NCBI GenBank assembly: GCA_015657535.1
Contig: JADHZB010000484.1
Coordinates: 1 to 22,612, forward strand
DNA: 22,612 nt
Origin: Nephromyces sp. MM_2019
Taxonomy: Eukaryota; Apicomplexa; Aconoidasida; Nephromycida
Direction of reading: 5' to 3'
The notes beneath the pieces were generated by a model, which worked only from the letters and a program-made list of their open reading frames with translations, made no database searches and was not told the origin of the DNA. The position numbers and the translations under genes are program-made. This document shows, piece by piece, positions 1 to 10,742 of the stretch; positions within the stretch are counted from its first letter, which is position 1, and the number at the start of each line of letters is the position of its first letter.

Positions 1-830
1 TATATATATTATATCTCGTAATCAAACAAGTGTATTTATAAGTTTAAACATTGTATATATTCTATATTTATTGTGCGTGTTGTGTGAGTTTGTGTGTCTA
101 TATAAAATTGTGTGTATAGAGCAAACTATACACTCGGTGTACATACATATATATATGTATATAAACATTTGATCAAATAACATGTATTGAATTGGTTAAA
201 GAAATAGGTAAAAAAAATATATAAAAAACAGTTGATATCAAAAAATTTTTACTAGTAATAATTTATCTCATCGAGTGTTTTATTATTAGAAAAGTAATTT
301 ATTTCAAGGATAACAAATTTTTTATTATTTTGGGTTGTGAACAAACAAAAAAAATTTTCTGTGTTAGCAGAAACATAAATAATATATCTACCTAGTTGTT
401 AAAATTTTCTAACAATTATTCGATTTGACTAGTACTAAATGAAAAATATTTTAAACTTAAATAGAAAAATGAATATAAAAAAAATCGAGGTCATCAACTC
501 TGAGTCAAAAAAAAAACCAAAGTTGAACTTTTCTTCCATCCATGTGTGATGAAAAATAGTTTGATAATTCGTTCGGTAGAAATGTGTTCATTCACAAAAT
601 TAAGATATAAATCTGTTAGATGTATTTGTTGCTTTAATAAAAATACATAGTTTCACATATAAGATATTGTGTTAAATGAATGTACCTGTCCTTGTAAAAC
701 CAAGATCTATGAGTAGATAATCAATTCCTAACATCCCCATCTTGCAGAACTCACTTAATTATAAATGTATATATGTGTATGTCATAATTCTAGTATACGT
801 AAGATTGATGGGGAAAATTTCATTAACACA
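1..830. other. AT-rich intergenic DNA, no convincing gene
   Basis: This stretch is very AT-rich, with short TG tracts near 70-130 and several A or T homopolymers. No long open frame is present. One exon-like patch lies on the minus strand at 686-740: an ATG, 18 codons and a plausible GT donor after CAG. I could not join it to another exon, so it is not called as a gene. Confidence 0.6.
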
Positions 831-1040
831 TTAAGATTGTAAGCCCTTTATAAAATCTGATAGAAGATGATCTTTGTCTTGAGTGAGTTTATAGTGGAGA
901 GGGTCTATCCATTTGTTAATCCTTAGTCTGTATGTTAGTTGTGTGTGAAAGTATGATATTTCCGGTGCTCTTAGTCTATATATATGCTGTTTGTAGAGAT
1001 TGATCCATTTGGTAATAGTTTTGTGAGGGTGATTGTGCAT
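831..1040 (-). CDS. Small ORF, 69 aa, doubtful; weak LYR-motif resemblance
   Basis: An intronless frame with ATG at 1038-1040 and stop at 831-833, about 150 bases downstream of the kinase gene on the same strand. The product is basic, with Trp and Tyr residues, and contains the segment WINLYKQHIYRLR followed later by INKWIDPLHYKL. The LY-K/R-x-x-I/L-x-R-L pattern plus a downstream basic helix and a DP resembles small mitochondrial LYR proteins, but this is an eye match only. The coding strand appears to hold no GT dinucleotide, so no internal donor can be missed. In DNA this AT-rich a 69-codon frame can arise by chance, and it could equally be 3' UTR of the kinase. Confidence 0.3.
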   Translation of the reverse strand: MHNHPHKTITKWINLYKQHIYRLRAPEISYFHTQLTYRLRINKWIDPLHYKLTQDKDHLLSDFIKGLQS

Positions 1041-1187
1041 TATCTATATTTTAGTTGAATGTTCTATGAGTTGTAATCATAATATTCAGAGTCCATATAA
1101 TATGTATATGGGTTTGGGGGCTTATCCATCATTAAATGTTATTGCAGGAAGTTACTAGGGATTGTATGTGTGTGTGTTTGTGTGTAA

Positions 1188-4100
1188 TTACTCATTTGAG
1201 GCTAGCCAAGGATGTTTGAGAGCTTCAAAGCATGTCATACGTTTCCGTGGGTTCACAACTAATAATTTTCTAACAAAATCCTTAGCTTCTTCAGAAACTT
1301 TTTCGAAATATTTTTCGAATGTATAATCAGCATTCAAGATTTGCCTGAAATTGAATTTTGTTACAAAGTATTGTGTGAGATGCTTAGAACTAGATTTATA
1401 GTGAAATTTGAGCAAAGTATGTATAGTAAATGAGGTACTCAAATTTAATACATATGTGTGCAAATAGGTGTGGAGGTATAAATATTTGTATAGGATTGAG
1501 AAGAACAGAAAAATTATTATTTTGTGTTATCAGCTGTATGTCCGCAAAAACTTAAACTTACTTTGCTATGACTTCATCTGATTCTGAAAAAAATGGGAGT
1601 TTACCACCACTCAGTAGTTCATAAACAACTACACCCAAGCTCCATAAATCTATTGACTTGTCATAAGAATCAAGGCGTAACATCTGAGTTTAAACATATT
1701 CATACACACATGTTGTGTGCATAAGTTTTTTCAAGGATAGCGTTTTTTTGTGAGTTAGTAGATATAATTATTTAATCATAGCAACTCTTTGAACGTGTTT
1801 AAAGATGTTAATAATCTTATATAAACAAAACAAATAGTGTTTTACCTCAGGGGCAGCATATGCTAGTGTTCCAAGTGCTTCATTAGTAAATTCGCTAGGG
1901 GCAAGTAGTTTTGATAAACCAAAATCTGTTATTTTAACTACACAAACCGACTTGGGGAGAACAAGTTTTGATGTGTCATTAGAATCGGTACTAGGTGGAC
2001 TGGTTGTAGTGCTCAAAAGGGTTTGTGTGGGTGTTGAGAAGATGCCTTCCATGTTGTGTAATGAATGTGATCGAAGGGTTTGTTTATGAGGAGAAGAGCT
2101 CCTAGAATTCGAGGCAACTTCAGTGGATGTTTCAGAATTGGGTGTGTACGATGGATTCTTTTGAGTTGGATCACTCAAGTTCATAACATTATCAGATTTG
2201 AGTTTTTCACTGTAACCGTTGTTCTGTTCTTTAGTGTCATGCATGTCACTAGAAATTATTTGGTCGTTACTTTGATCATCAGAACATAAATACAGCTTAG
2301 GACTTTCTGGAGAAGATTGAGGTGAAGGTAGAAAAATGGATCTCTTTGAATTGGAGGGTGAATATACTTGAATGGTTGGGTTCTTGGTATCAAAGAGTGC
2401 ATTTGAGCTTGTTTTTGAAGGTTCTAAATAATTTAATTGCCTATTATTCTTGGGTAGCATTCGTCTTCTAAAAAGTGATTGCTTAGATTGTTTCTCTTTA
2501 TCATCATCATTGTTAGGTTCTTTGTGTAACCAATCACTTATTTTGAAGTGTAGAGAATTAGTGTTATCGGGTGTAGATGGCAAAAATAAGCGGGGTGGTT
2601 GTAGTTGTGGAAGTTGTTTATAGGCTATCTTACGGTCGTGTTTTGATAGGGTCATTCCCTCCATGTGTATAAAGACGTCAGAGGATGAAATGAGATTATT
2701 AAGATAGATGATATGATCCTCAAATGTAGCATCAGGAGATGGTAGCTTATCCATTGTACCTCGCGAGGCCACCTTAATAAATTTTAGCTCTGATGGACAT
2801 AGGAAATCAAAGTTGGGCTTTACCAATATATTTTCTGGCTTGACATCACGATGTACAATTCCTTGATGGTGAACATAGTCTAATGCTTTTAACAGTTGTC
2901 GAACCAAGTGTGTAATGAGTTTTTCAGATATCTGTGTACCTTTGAGGGCCGATAGAGTCCTGCCTAAGTCACCAGCCTCCATCAGTTCCATAATTAAGTA
3001 TAAGTATTTGGAAGAGTCAATTACGTCCAATAATCGAATGACGTTGGGATGGCACATCAATTTCATCGCTGCAACTTCATTTCTCATGAATTCCTCATTC
3101 TCAGTGCTAAGTCGTTTCTTAGGTAAAATCTTGATAGCGACTTCCATTTGGCTGTATCTATGAACCGCTCTATGCACAATACTAAATTGACCCTTTCCTA
3201 TGGTTTCATATAAAGTGTAATAATCATGTACACTGAAGCATCGAGTTGCTTTCTGGAAAATATCAATCCAAGAATTCCAATCATCTTCATTGTATGCATA
3301 CAATATCTTCCTCCTACCATTGACAAATATCAATTCAATCCCATATGGGTGATTGGTGTCAGGTTTAGGTAACCGCTCAACTATAGCACCCTGAAGAAAA
3401 GCAACCAGTCGTGGTTCGCGACTCCTTTTGTTGTAGAATGTGTATAAGAATCGATCTTTGACAGCACAGTAACGTTGTACCCTGAATCCGAATTTTCTCC
3501 CAATCTTATATAGAAAACCCGACTTCAAAACATCCTTGAGAATTGCCCCAGTGTCTGAAACTTTTGATGACTCCTTAATCAAAGGGTGAATCGTCCTGTT
3601 GATCTGTGTTCGTCGCTCACTATCATGCCTAGGACTAAAAGAAGCATAGTCCATGTGTGAGGTTTCCTGATTTATATTCTTTACTGGGTCATAATAATCG
3701 ATTTTCGAAGCCAATTGAAATTGGAAAGGTTGACCACAAGAAGTACAAAATCTTAAATCATTTACACCCCAGAAGCATTCAATGCATTGAAGTGTTGTTT
3801 GGAAAGTTTTGGAGTTATTGGATTTCTCTTCGAGGCTTGAACCACATTTTGGGCAGTGGATCAGGATTGTTTCTTGAGCACACATTGGACAGCAGATTGT
3901 TCTACCCAATGAACTATCTGTAGCGTTATGTTTATGCATCGAAAGAGGAGAAGTTGAGACTAGGGAATCAATCTCAGAGTTTGAGAATGATGTATAGGGT
4001 GTGGAAATACGTGTAGATGAGGCATGCGGGGGTAAATGTTCATTGTTAGCTAATATTGATAAGAATCGAACAGGATTCTTGTGAATTTTTTCTTGTGGCC

Positions 4101-4998
4101 GCACAAGAGAAGCTTCTTCGAGTTCTTCACGGGAAATTGGTAGATCAGGCATAGAATCAACATAAAATAAATTTAAAACTTCGAGGATTTCCTTGTTACG
4201 GTTGAGAGCAGCTACAAATTCTTCATAGCTCAAACCTTGCGGTAATACATCATCTGGGTGAGTGTGTAAGATTCTATTGTTGTCATCAAAGGCAGTGTTG
4301 ACAATTTCATCAATTTTTTTTCGGTGTTGTGCATCATTAAGCATCATGGTCATCTCGTCAAGCCCAATGGATTGCATATGACCAAAATTAGAATCAGATT
4401 GAAGAGATTCAAAGGCACTCGATACATGATTTAAAAGTGTCCTTAATTCTTCTTTTTCTATGTATCCATTACCATCCAGATCATACATGTCGAAGAGAAA
4501 TCGCTTTTTATCCTCTGGTGACTTACCATAAACTATGGCCAAGCCAGCCACAAATTCATAGAAATCGATACCACCACTGTTATCGTGATCAAACACAGCA
4601 AATAAACGTTCTCCGAGAAAACCAGAAAGAGGTAGATATTTAAGGAGTGTATTCTTATCAATCACATTACCACCGATACTAGAGTTTGAGACCAATTCCT
4701 TAAATAGATGACGGAGGGTTAACAAACTAGAACGAGACTGTTTGGATGATATCCGTGGTTTGAGTGAAACAGAACGTTTACTTGATCGTATAGCTCCCTT
4801 TGGTTTCGTTGATGGCTCTAACAAGTTTGCTTGGCCTCCAGTGGCAGTTGTGTTAATTTGTGAATGAGTGGGAGTTTCTTTGCTAAAAATTGAAGTAGGA
4901 TGTTGTTTGCCTACTGAATGTTTCATATTGTCTGTTTCAAATGGCGTAAGAGATTTGTGCCCTATTTGGGGCATCTCATAAAGTTTGGAAGAAGCCAT
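1188..4998 (-). CDS. CDPK7: Calcium-dependent protein kinase, CDPK7-like (EF-hands, zinc ribbons, PH, Ser/Thr kinase)
   Basis: Model: exon 1 4998-1846, exon 2 1683-1562, exon 3 1344-1188; introns of 162 and 217 bases; 1143 aa. Order of parts: canonical EF-hand loops at D137-E148 and D173-E184, a degenerate EF-hand with an insert near 236-262, four CxxC pairs (370/373, 382/385, 405/408, 418/421) that look like two zinc ribbons, a PH domain at about 488-582, and a kinase domain from about 594 to 1138. Kinase landmarks are the glycine loop at 601-606, VAIK lysine K623, E641, HRD D718 with N723, DFG D1025 and APE 1049-1051. The last two exons supply the C-lobe (DLWSLGVVVYELLSG, then HPWL near the end). 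EF-hands ahead of PH and kinase is the order of apicomplexan CDPK7, not of canonical CDPKs, where they follow the kinase. The family phosphorylates Ser/Thr and the PH domain suggests phosphoinositide-dependent membrane location. Odd: about 285 extra residues, Ser-rich, separate the catalytic loop from DFG. Confidence 0.93.
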
Positions 4999-6746
4999 AA
5001 TTAGGCCGTTGTAGTAAGTGGCATAAAAGAGTTAGATGAGATATAATTTGATGATCAAAGCCTTATCTAAGCCTCAGTAAAACATGGTTATTCCCAGAAA
5101 ATTGACGAGTATTGGATATACAATTACTGTCAACTAGTGAATTTGTCCTATGTGCTATTTTCGTAAATCAAGACTTATGTCATGGGAGCTTTTGGAGTGA
5201 GGCTTCAACTTTCATATTGAAAGGACTAAAGTAAATCGAAAATAGTAAACTCAAAGCTGCAAAGAATCATAAAAATGTTCATCCTAGTAATAAAGTGAGT
5301 GCCACTTAGTTCTAATATGAGCAAATATATGGTAATCTTGCATAAAGGGTCGTAGGCATGCGCTATTAATTCAGATTTATGTTACGAAAGCTGCAATTAG
5401 CAATTAAAAAAAAAAAAAAGCAGATGGGGCAGTAATAGGTGTGTCAGCTTGGTAAGATGAGAGGAATTTAAAACTCTCGAAAAGAGGTCAAAAGGGAGGA
5501 GCGGGATTGACCAAAAAAATGTAGCTAAATATTAAAGAGTAAATTGTAGTAGGACATATTTAAATAATCAGTTTTTTAAATGTTTTTAAGGCATGAGAAA
5601 AAAAAAATCAATTCCAAAAAGGCCACCAACATCCACGGCAAACCCAATTTTGCTATGGGTGTGGAGTGCTTGTTTTAAAGTTAGGCTGAATAAATTAAAG
5701 TTATAAAATATATTTACGTCTCAAAGATTTATGAGGTGGTTACCAAGTTAATGAAGTAAATAAATAAACCACTATTCTCTTGATGTTATGTTATTCAAAT
5801 ATAGTGATTGGTTTGTATTCTGTTAAACCTAGTTTCGTAGAGTAAAATGCTTTATAATGCTTAAGAGGTAAAAAATATGCCATTGTATCTAATGTGTGTG
5901 CTAGCCTTACTTGTGTCAAAAATCTTGTTAAAATTAATTTGTTTTTTATTTGAGAAATAAAAAATAAAAATAAAAATAATAAAAATATTAGGCATGTTTT
6001 TGTATTATTTATTTTGTATAACTACACTCCAATAATTATGCTAAGTTTGGAGATGAGGCCATAGAATGTTATTTAATTTGCTCATACACGTGTGGAGCAT
6101 ATACGTCTGAATGATTGGGGAGTGGTGATCAGTAAATGAATAGTTAATGTGGGTGTCTAATAGATGTGGACAAATGTATCTATATTAAATAGTGGGTGAG
6201 TGCGGAATGTAAGTGGATGTGGTATAAGTGGGTGGGTGTCCTTATATGGAAAGGGTTTGTATTGTGTATGTTTAAGTATGTTTGGAGTAAAAGTATGTGT
6301 TTAGAGTGTTTGTGTAAGTGTATGGTGTGTATGTCTTAGTGTATACAATGAGCAAATTTTAGTTTTGTAAGTGTAGGATGTGTATGTGTATATATATAGA
6401 ATTTGCGAAATTAAGTATTAAAAGTGGAAATAAATATTAGTTTAAAAATGTTGAGAAATAAAGAATTCTGGGGAAAATAAAGCTATAAACTTTGGTTATG
6501 AAAAATAATTGCAATTTTAAACAGAATAAATTTTGAATTCAACAACATGTATGTCTATATGTATGTAGATAAGGGAAATTTTGAAGCAAATGTGTTTAAC
6601 GGTTAAGATCGTGTGTTAGTGAAATTTAAAAAATTGTGCTTGTGTATTATGATAAAACAACATGTTGATAAAGTTTTGTTTAAAGGTTGTTGTTTATGTT
6701 AAGGGGAGTAGGTTAATGCGCTAATGAAAATTGTTACGTTGTCATT
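4999..6746. other. Intergenic region upstream of the kinase gene
   Basis: This holds the promoter and 5' UTR of the minus-strand kinase gene, with no obvious gene. A pyrimidine-poor patch of raised GC lies at about 5420-5530 with two overlapping short hairpins sharing CTCTC (near 5459-5490), and another hairpin-prone patch lies at about 5615-5670. An (A)nT-type simple repeat occurs at about 5955-5985. From 6100 to 6400 the plus strand is G/T-rich with loose GTGTATG repeats. No tRNA B-box or rRNA-like sequence was seen. Confidence 0.5.
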
Positions 6747-6759
6747 CTATTGCTGATAT

Positions 6760-8401
6760 ATGTCACAACAGATTTGTTTAGTATGCAATTTTTCCTTTAT
6801 AAATGCTTGTTCAATTATTTTTATATGGAATTCGAAAGATAGATGTGGTTTGTTAGTTTTAGGAGATCGTTTCACATCTTTAGATAAAATTTTATATACT
6901 TGCACAAAGGCTGAATTTATAGATATACATAAATATTTATATATATACATACATACTCGCGTGTATCTTTTATATTATATGTGTACATGCGTTTCTCAAA
7001 TAACAACACACATAAATATTTATAAACATAAGCACACATAACATCTATTCTCTATTTCTAGCTAGTCTTGGGAGTTGCGTGAAATAATTAGAACAAGTGA
7101 AATAAATACATGAGAATCTTGTGAATCATTTCTTTCAACTATATCAATTAATGTAAATTTTTATTCTGTCAGGATTCTACACTTTACTATGTAATTAGAG
7201 TTAAACGCACACTCACATTTTTTACTTTGTAAATTCCAACTATAGTTTTTATTTTATTCTAAATTTGCAAAGCTATAAGTGGCTGTATAAAAAATTACGA
7301 GCTGAAGAAACGACACAAGGTATGTAATTAGGAAGTGGATATATATATATATAAACTACACACTCTTTATGCAAAACTAAATTGTAAATTCCTAGTATTG
7401 ATATGAATTTGCACACGTACAGTGTAGATTTAAATTTTTATACAATCAGTAAATATATTAATTTCACAAGTGGGGAAAGGGTGGATTAGTACTCATAATT
7501 TATATACACACCTTGTGTAAACCTACGCCTGAACAATAATATAACACGTAATCAATCCACGTTATAATTAAACTTAAATTTAATTTATGTTTGTGAGTTT
7601 GCACACATACAGCCTGTACATTAGTTTACAGACATTAGATAAATTCAAACATAGCTGGAAAGCAACGACACAGGTTTACGGGCTAATCGAGTGTAAATAT
7701 ATCTAAGCTTATTAAATCCATAAGAATGTGTGCGTGCTAATCTTAGATGTGTCTCATATGCGGAAATAAATTTATTGATTATTTATTTACATTATAATAC
7801 ATACGTGTGTGTGTGCTTGTGTATTTATTATTTTAGTGCATATGTTTTCTATATTTGCGTAATGGTGATAAGAGGAAACTGAATATAACGTGTGTAATTC
7901 TCCCTTGATTTATTATTTAGAGTTTGTGTGTGTCAAATAGAAAATTGGCTAATAAACTGCGCATTCTTCCGTGTTCAAAGCAATGGCTATATAACCCGGT
8001 GTAAGTTTAAGTGTGTGTGTAATGTGAAGATCATGCAGATTTTAATCGTGTTAGACTAGATTGTTCAAGTTTAACATAAGATGTTTGCCGCGCTAAGTAA
8101 GTCATGGGTATACTGTGTGTGTAGCTTTACTTGTGTGTGTAAATGCAAAGTATGTGAGAAGCGTGACGTGTTTGTAAAGCACAGTGTTTGTATATATATA
8201 TACATACATTTATATAATAAAACATTCCCTTTTTATTATCGTTAAATCAGAAGAAGGTGTAATAAGATGCGTCTAGATATAGCAAGAACCAAAATGTATC
8301 TTAACAGTTTGTTACATAATCAGCGAATTGTTATAAAACTTGTGTATAATATAAATATACCAACAAAAAGCATTTGGTCAACAAGTTGCAAAATCAACTG
8401 A
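6760..8401 (+). CDS. Candidate multi-exon gene of very small exons, function unknown
   Basis: A chain of short higher-GC patches, each framed by a good acceptor and donor on the plus strand. Possible exons: 6760-6780 (ATG, then GTATGC donor), 7062-7078 (after a pyrimidine-rich TAG), 7173-7190 (after TTTTTATTCTGTCAG), 7273- or 7280-7319 (donor GTATGT; the exact last base depends on frame), 7632- or 7639-7673, 7837-7864 (donor uncertain), 7941-8000 (donor GTAAGT), 8081-8096 (donor GTAAGT), 8251-8401 (after a T-rich CAG, stop TGA 8399-8401). One in-phase reading starts with a hydrophobic N-terminus followed by basic residues and ends with about 50 codons including MRLDIARTKMYLNSLL and IPTKSIW. 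At least two middle exons read well in two frames, so the protein is not fixed. The 3' part (7941-8401) is best supported. An opposing minus-strand reading at 6747-6910 is a competing model for the 5' end. No family recognised. Confidence 0.35.
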
Positions 8402-10742
8402 GTCAAGTTATAAATATATGCATTATTATATATATTTTACTCACTATTTCAAGTATCAATGTAATTCAGTTTGAATCAAAGTTATTTAATTTTATCTAGG
8501 TGACCAAAATCATTTGATTTTCATATACATTTAAGACAAAATTAAAGTACTTATCAAAATAATGCACACACAAAAACTTAATCTTACTTAAAGTTTTACA
8601 ATTCATTACTAAATATATTTTGACTTCGATTTGTATGCTGTAACCAATTTTATGAGAACCTTAAAAATCAAACTTATTCAATTTTAGCAAATAACTGATA
8701 TAAACAAATTACACATACACATATTAACATATACGTTTTCATATAACAATACCAAATATAGATACTTGAAAAACAATGTAAACAAGCACACAATACATCT
8801 CAACATACAAGAATAAATACACATAATATTTTCAAATACATTCATATACATACACATAAATAGACATATACATACACCTCCTTCATAACTATTTATTTAA
8901 TCAAATTTTTGAATTGAAATTGTATATATTGCACACACCTCAAAAATTATTGTCAATTCACAAACAAATTGATTAGTTTCATAATACACACAATGCTTAA
9001 AAAACGGTTTTCTTATAGGCTATAAGTGGCTTGTAGATGTGTAATTTGAGAAAAAGATTTCTTAGCTCTGTTAGCTATGAATTTTATGAGTATATATAAT
9101 TTAAGTTATTTTGTAGCAGAGTTTTATAAGCTATAGGTTCATTGTCTTTGTGTAACTTGAAACAAGTGTTGCAAAATGTTTAATCTATAAGATCTCATTA
9201 TAAATATATATATATATGTATGTGTGTAATTTTATATTATATCAAGCAAGATTGTATGTAGATAGGATGAATATGTTTGCGCATGACTTAGCTGAAAATA
9301 AAATTGCTTTTATCTGAAAATTTTAAATAAAGAATTGGTTAGAAATGAATATTAATGCGTGATAATCATTAAAAAAACCAAAAATTTCAAATTTCAAAGC
9401 ACTAAAAAAAATTTTGGTAAATTATATAAACTAACTTTTATACATAGAGATAAAACTAAATTGCGTACATTTTTATTTTAAATGTAAAAATGCGAGTTTA
9501 TAACTTGTATTTAATTGACTATATGCTCGTGTATAGCTAATTAGCTCAAGATGTGTGTGTGTATGTCTGCTAGCTAAGTATCTATAGTTACTATATGTAT
9601 CTATAGATAGCTAGAGATAGGTGTGCTTATATGACATTTACAAGTGTGTGTCTAAGTAAAACTGTGTTTCTGTGATGTGTATATGCAACACGTATGTATA
9701 ACGATCCACTTTTGTGAATATATTTTAAATTTTGCATATTTGTATGTATTTAAAAAGACGTATGTTAATTTATATATTATGAGGTATGCTTGTGTTTGAA
9801 TAAAAAATCGATTTGTGTGTGCAAATGTTTGTGAAAAGCAAAGTGTTAGTGTTTGTGCTTCTAAGTCTATCAAAGTATCTTGAATTAGTTATTATTCAAT
9901 ATTTAAAAATGCTTTATTATTCAATATAAATCAAATTTCTGTTCAAAGCACTTGGTTCATTAATAATAATTTTGTTTTTTGAATATGTAAAATTTAAATA
10001 AATTAGTAGAATTATATTTCGCAAACAAATTTTTCAAATTTTTATAATTTTAATAGATTTTGTTGAATAATTTACAAAAACAAGTTAAAGTTATTTCAAA
10101 TTATCTTTATGTTATTGTTATCTAAATACATATATGTGTGTATGAATATTAGAACATGGGTGTGTGTATATAATGTGTCTGAGATTTTTAAAAAATTTTT
10201 CTTATAATAAAATTAGCTATAAATGTAAATTATATTTGATTTTATAATTTGCTGAAAGGGAAAGATTTGTAGTCAATTCAACAAGTGATATATATGTATG
10301 TATGTGGTTTAAGCTATTTTGTTAAACTCAATAAGAGATACATAAATATGATTAATTAATAATACAAATAATGCGTGTGAATATAGTTAAAAAAAAATGT
10401 ACTTGTAATTGAAAACTTTCTTTAAAAAAAATTGAAAAGTATACAGATGGTTGTTACATATGTTTATAAGCTCTTAAAGTACCAAAATGGTCACTCAGAC
10501 ACATAAATCCTAAATAATTCAAATAATTCTTTCTCAACGAACAAAAAACAAAACTAGGCATACATGTACATAAGTAATACATTTTAAAGGATTCCTAATA
10601 AAAAAAAATTAATTTAACTATACCCATATATCTCCTAAATTATTAAAATGACTTGATATCAAATGGTCAACCTATACACTCATATAAATGCTCGCATAAA
10701 CACACACATGCCTAAACACATGTGCACATATGCATAAATTAA
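8402..10742. other. AT-rich intergenic DNA with one possible terminal exon
   Basis: No secure gene. At 9266-9317 (+) there is an exon-like patch: TAG acceptor, then an in-frame ATG, 15 further codons and TGA. It could be a terminal exon of a gene whose other exons I cannot find. The phrase GCTATAAGTGGCT near 9017-9031 also occurs near 7271-7285. The remainder is A/T homopolymers and short TG or CA tracts; 10660-10742 has CACATG/CACACA runs just past the stop of the minus-strand gene that begins at 12160. Confidence 0.45.

Noticed and set aside
2080..4643. Four plus-strand frames opposite the kinase gene
   Set aside because: They are antisense shadows of a well-supported coding exon.
6747..6950. 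Minus-strand 67-aa Lys/Glu-rich frame with a TTCAG acceptor-like site at its start (exon would be 6910-6747)
   Set aside because: It looks protein-like, but no upstream exon could be found on the minus strand, while the same area fits plus-strand splice sites; kept as a competing model only.
8251..8401. Terminal exon as a divergent mitochondrial ribosomal protein S14
   Set aside because: A loose R-I...IP..KS.W resemblance near the end was noticed, but spacing differs and the upstream cysteine region does not match.
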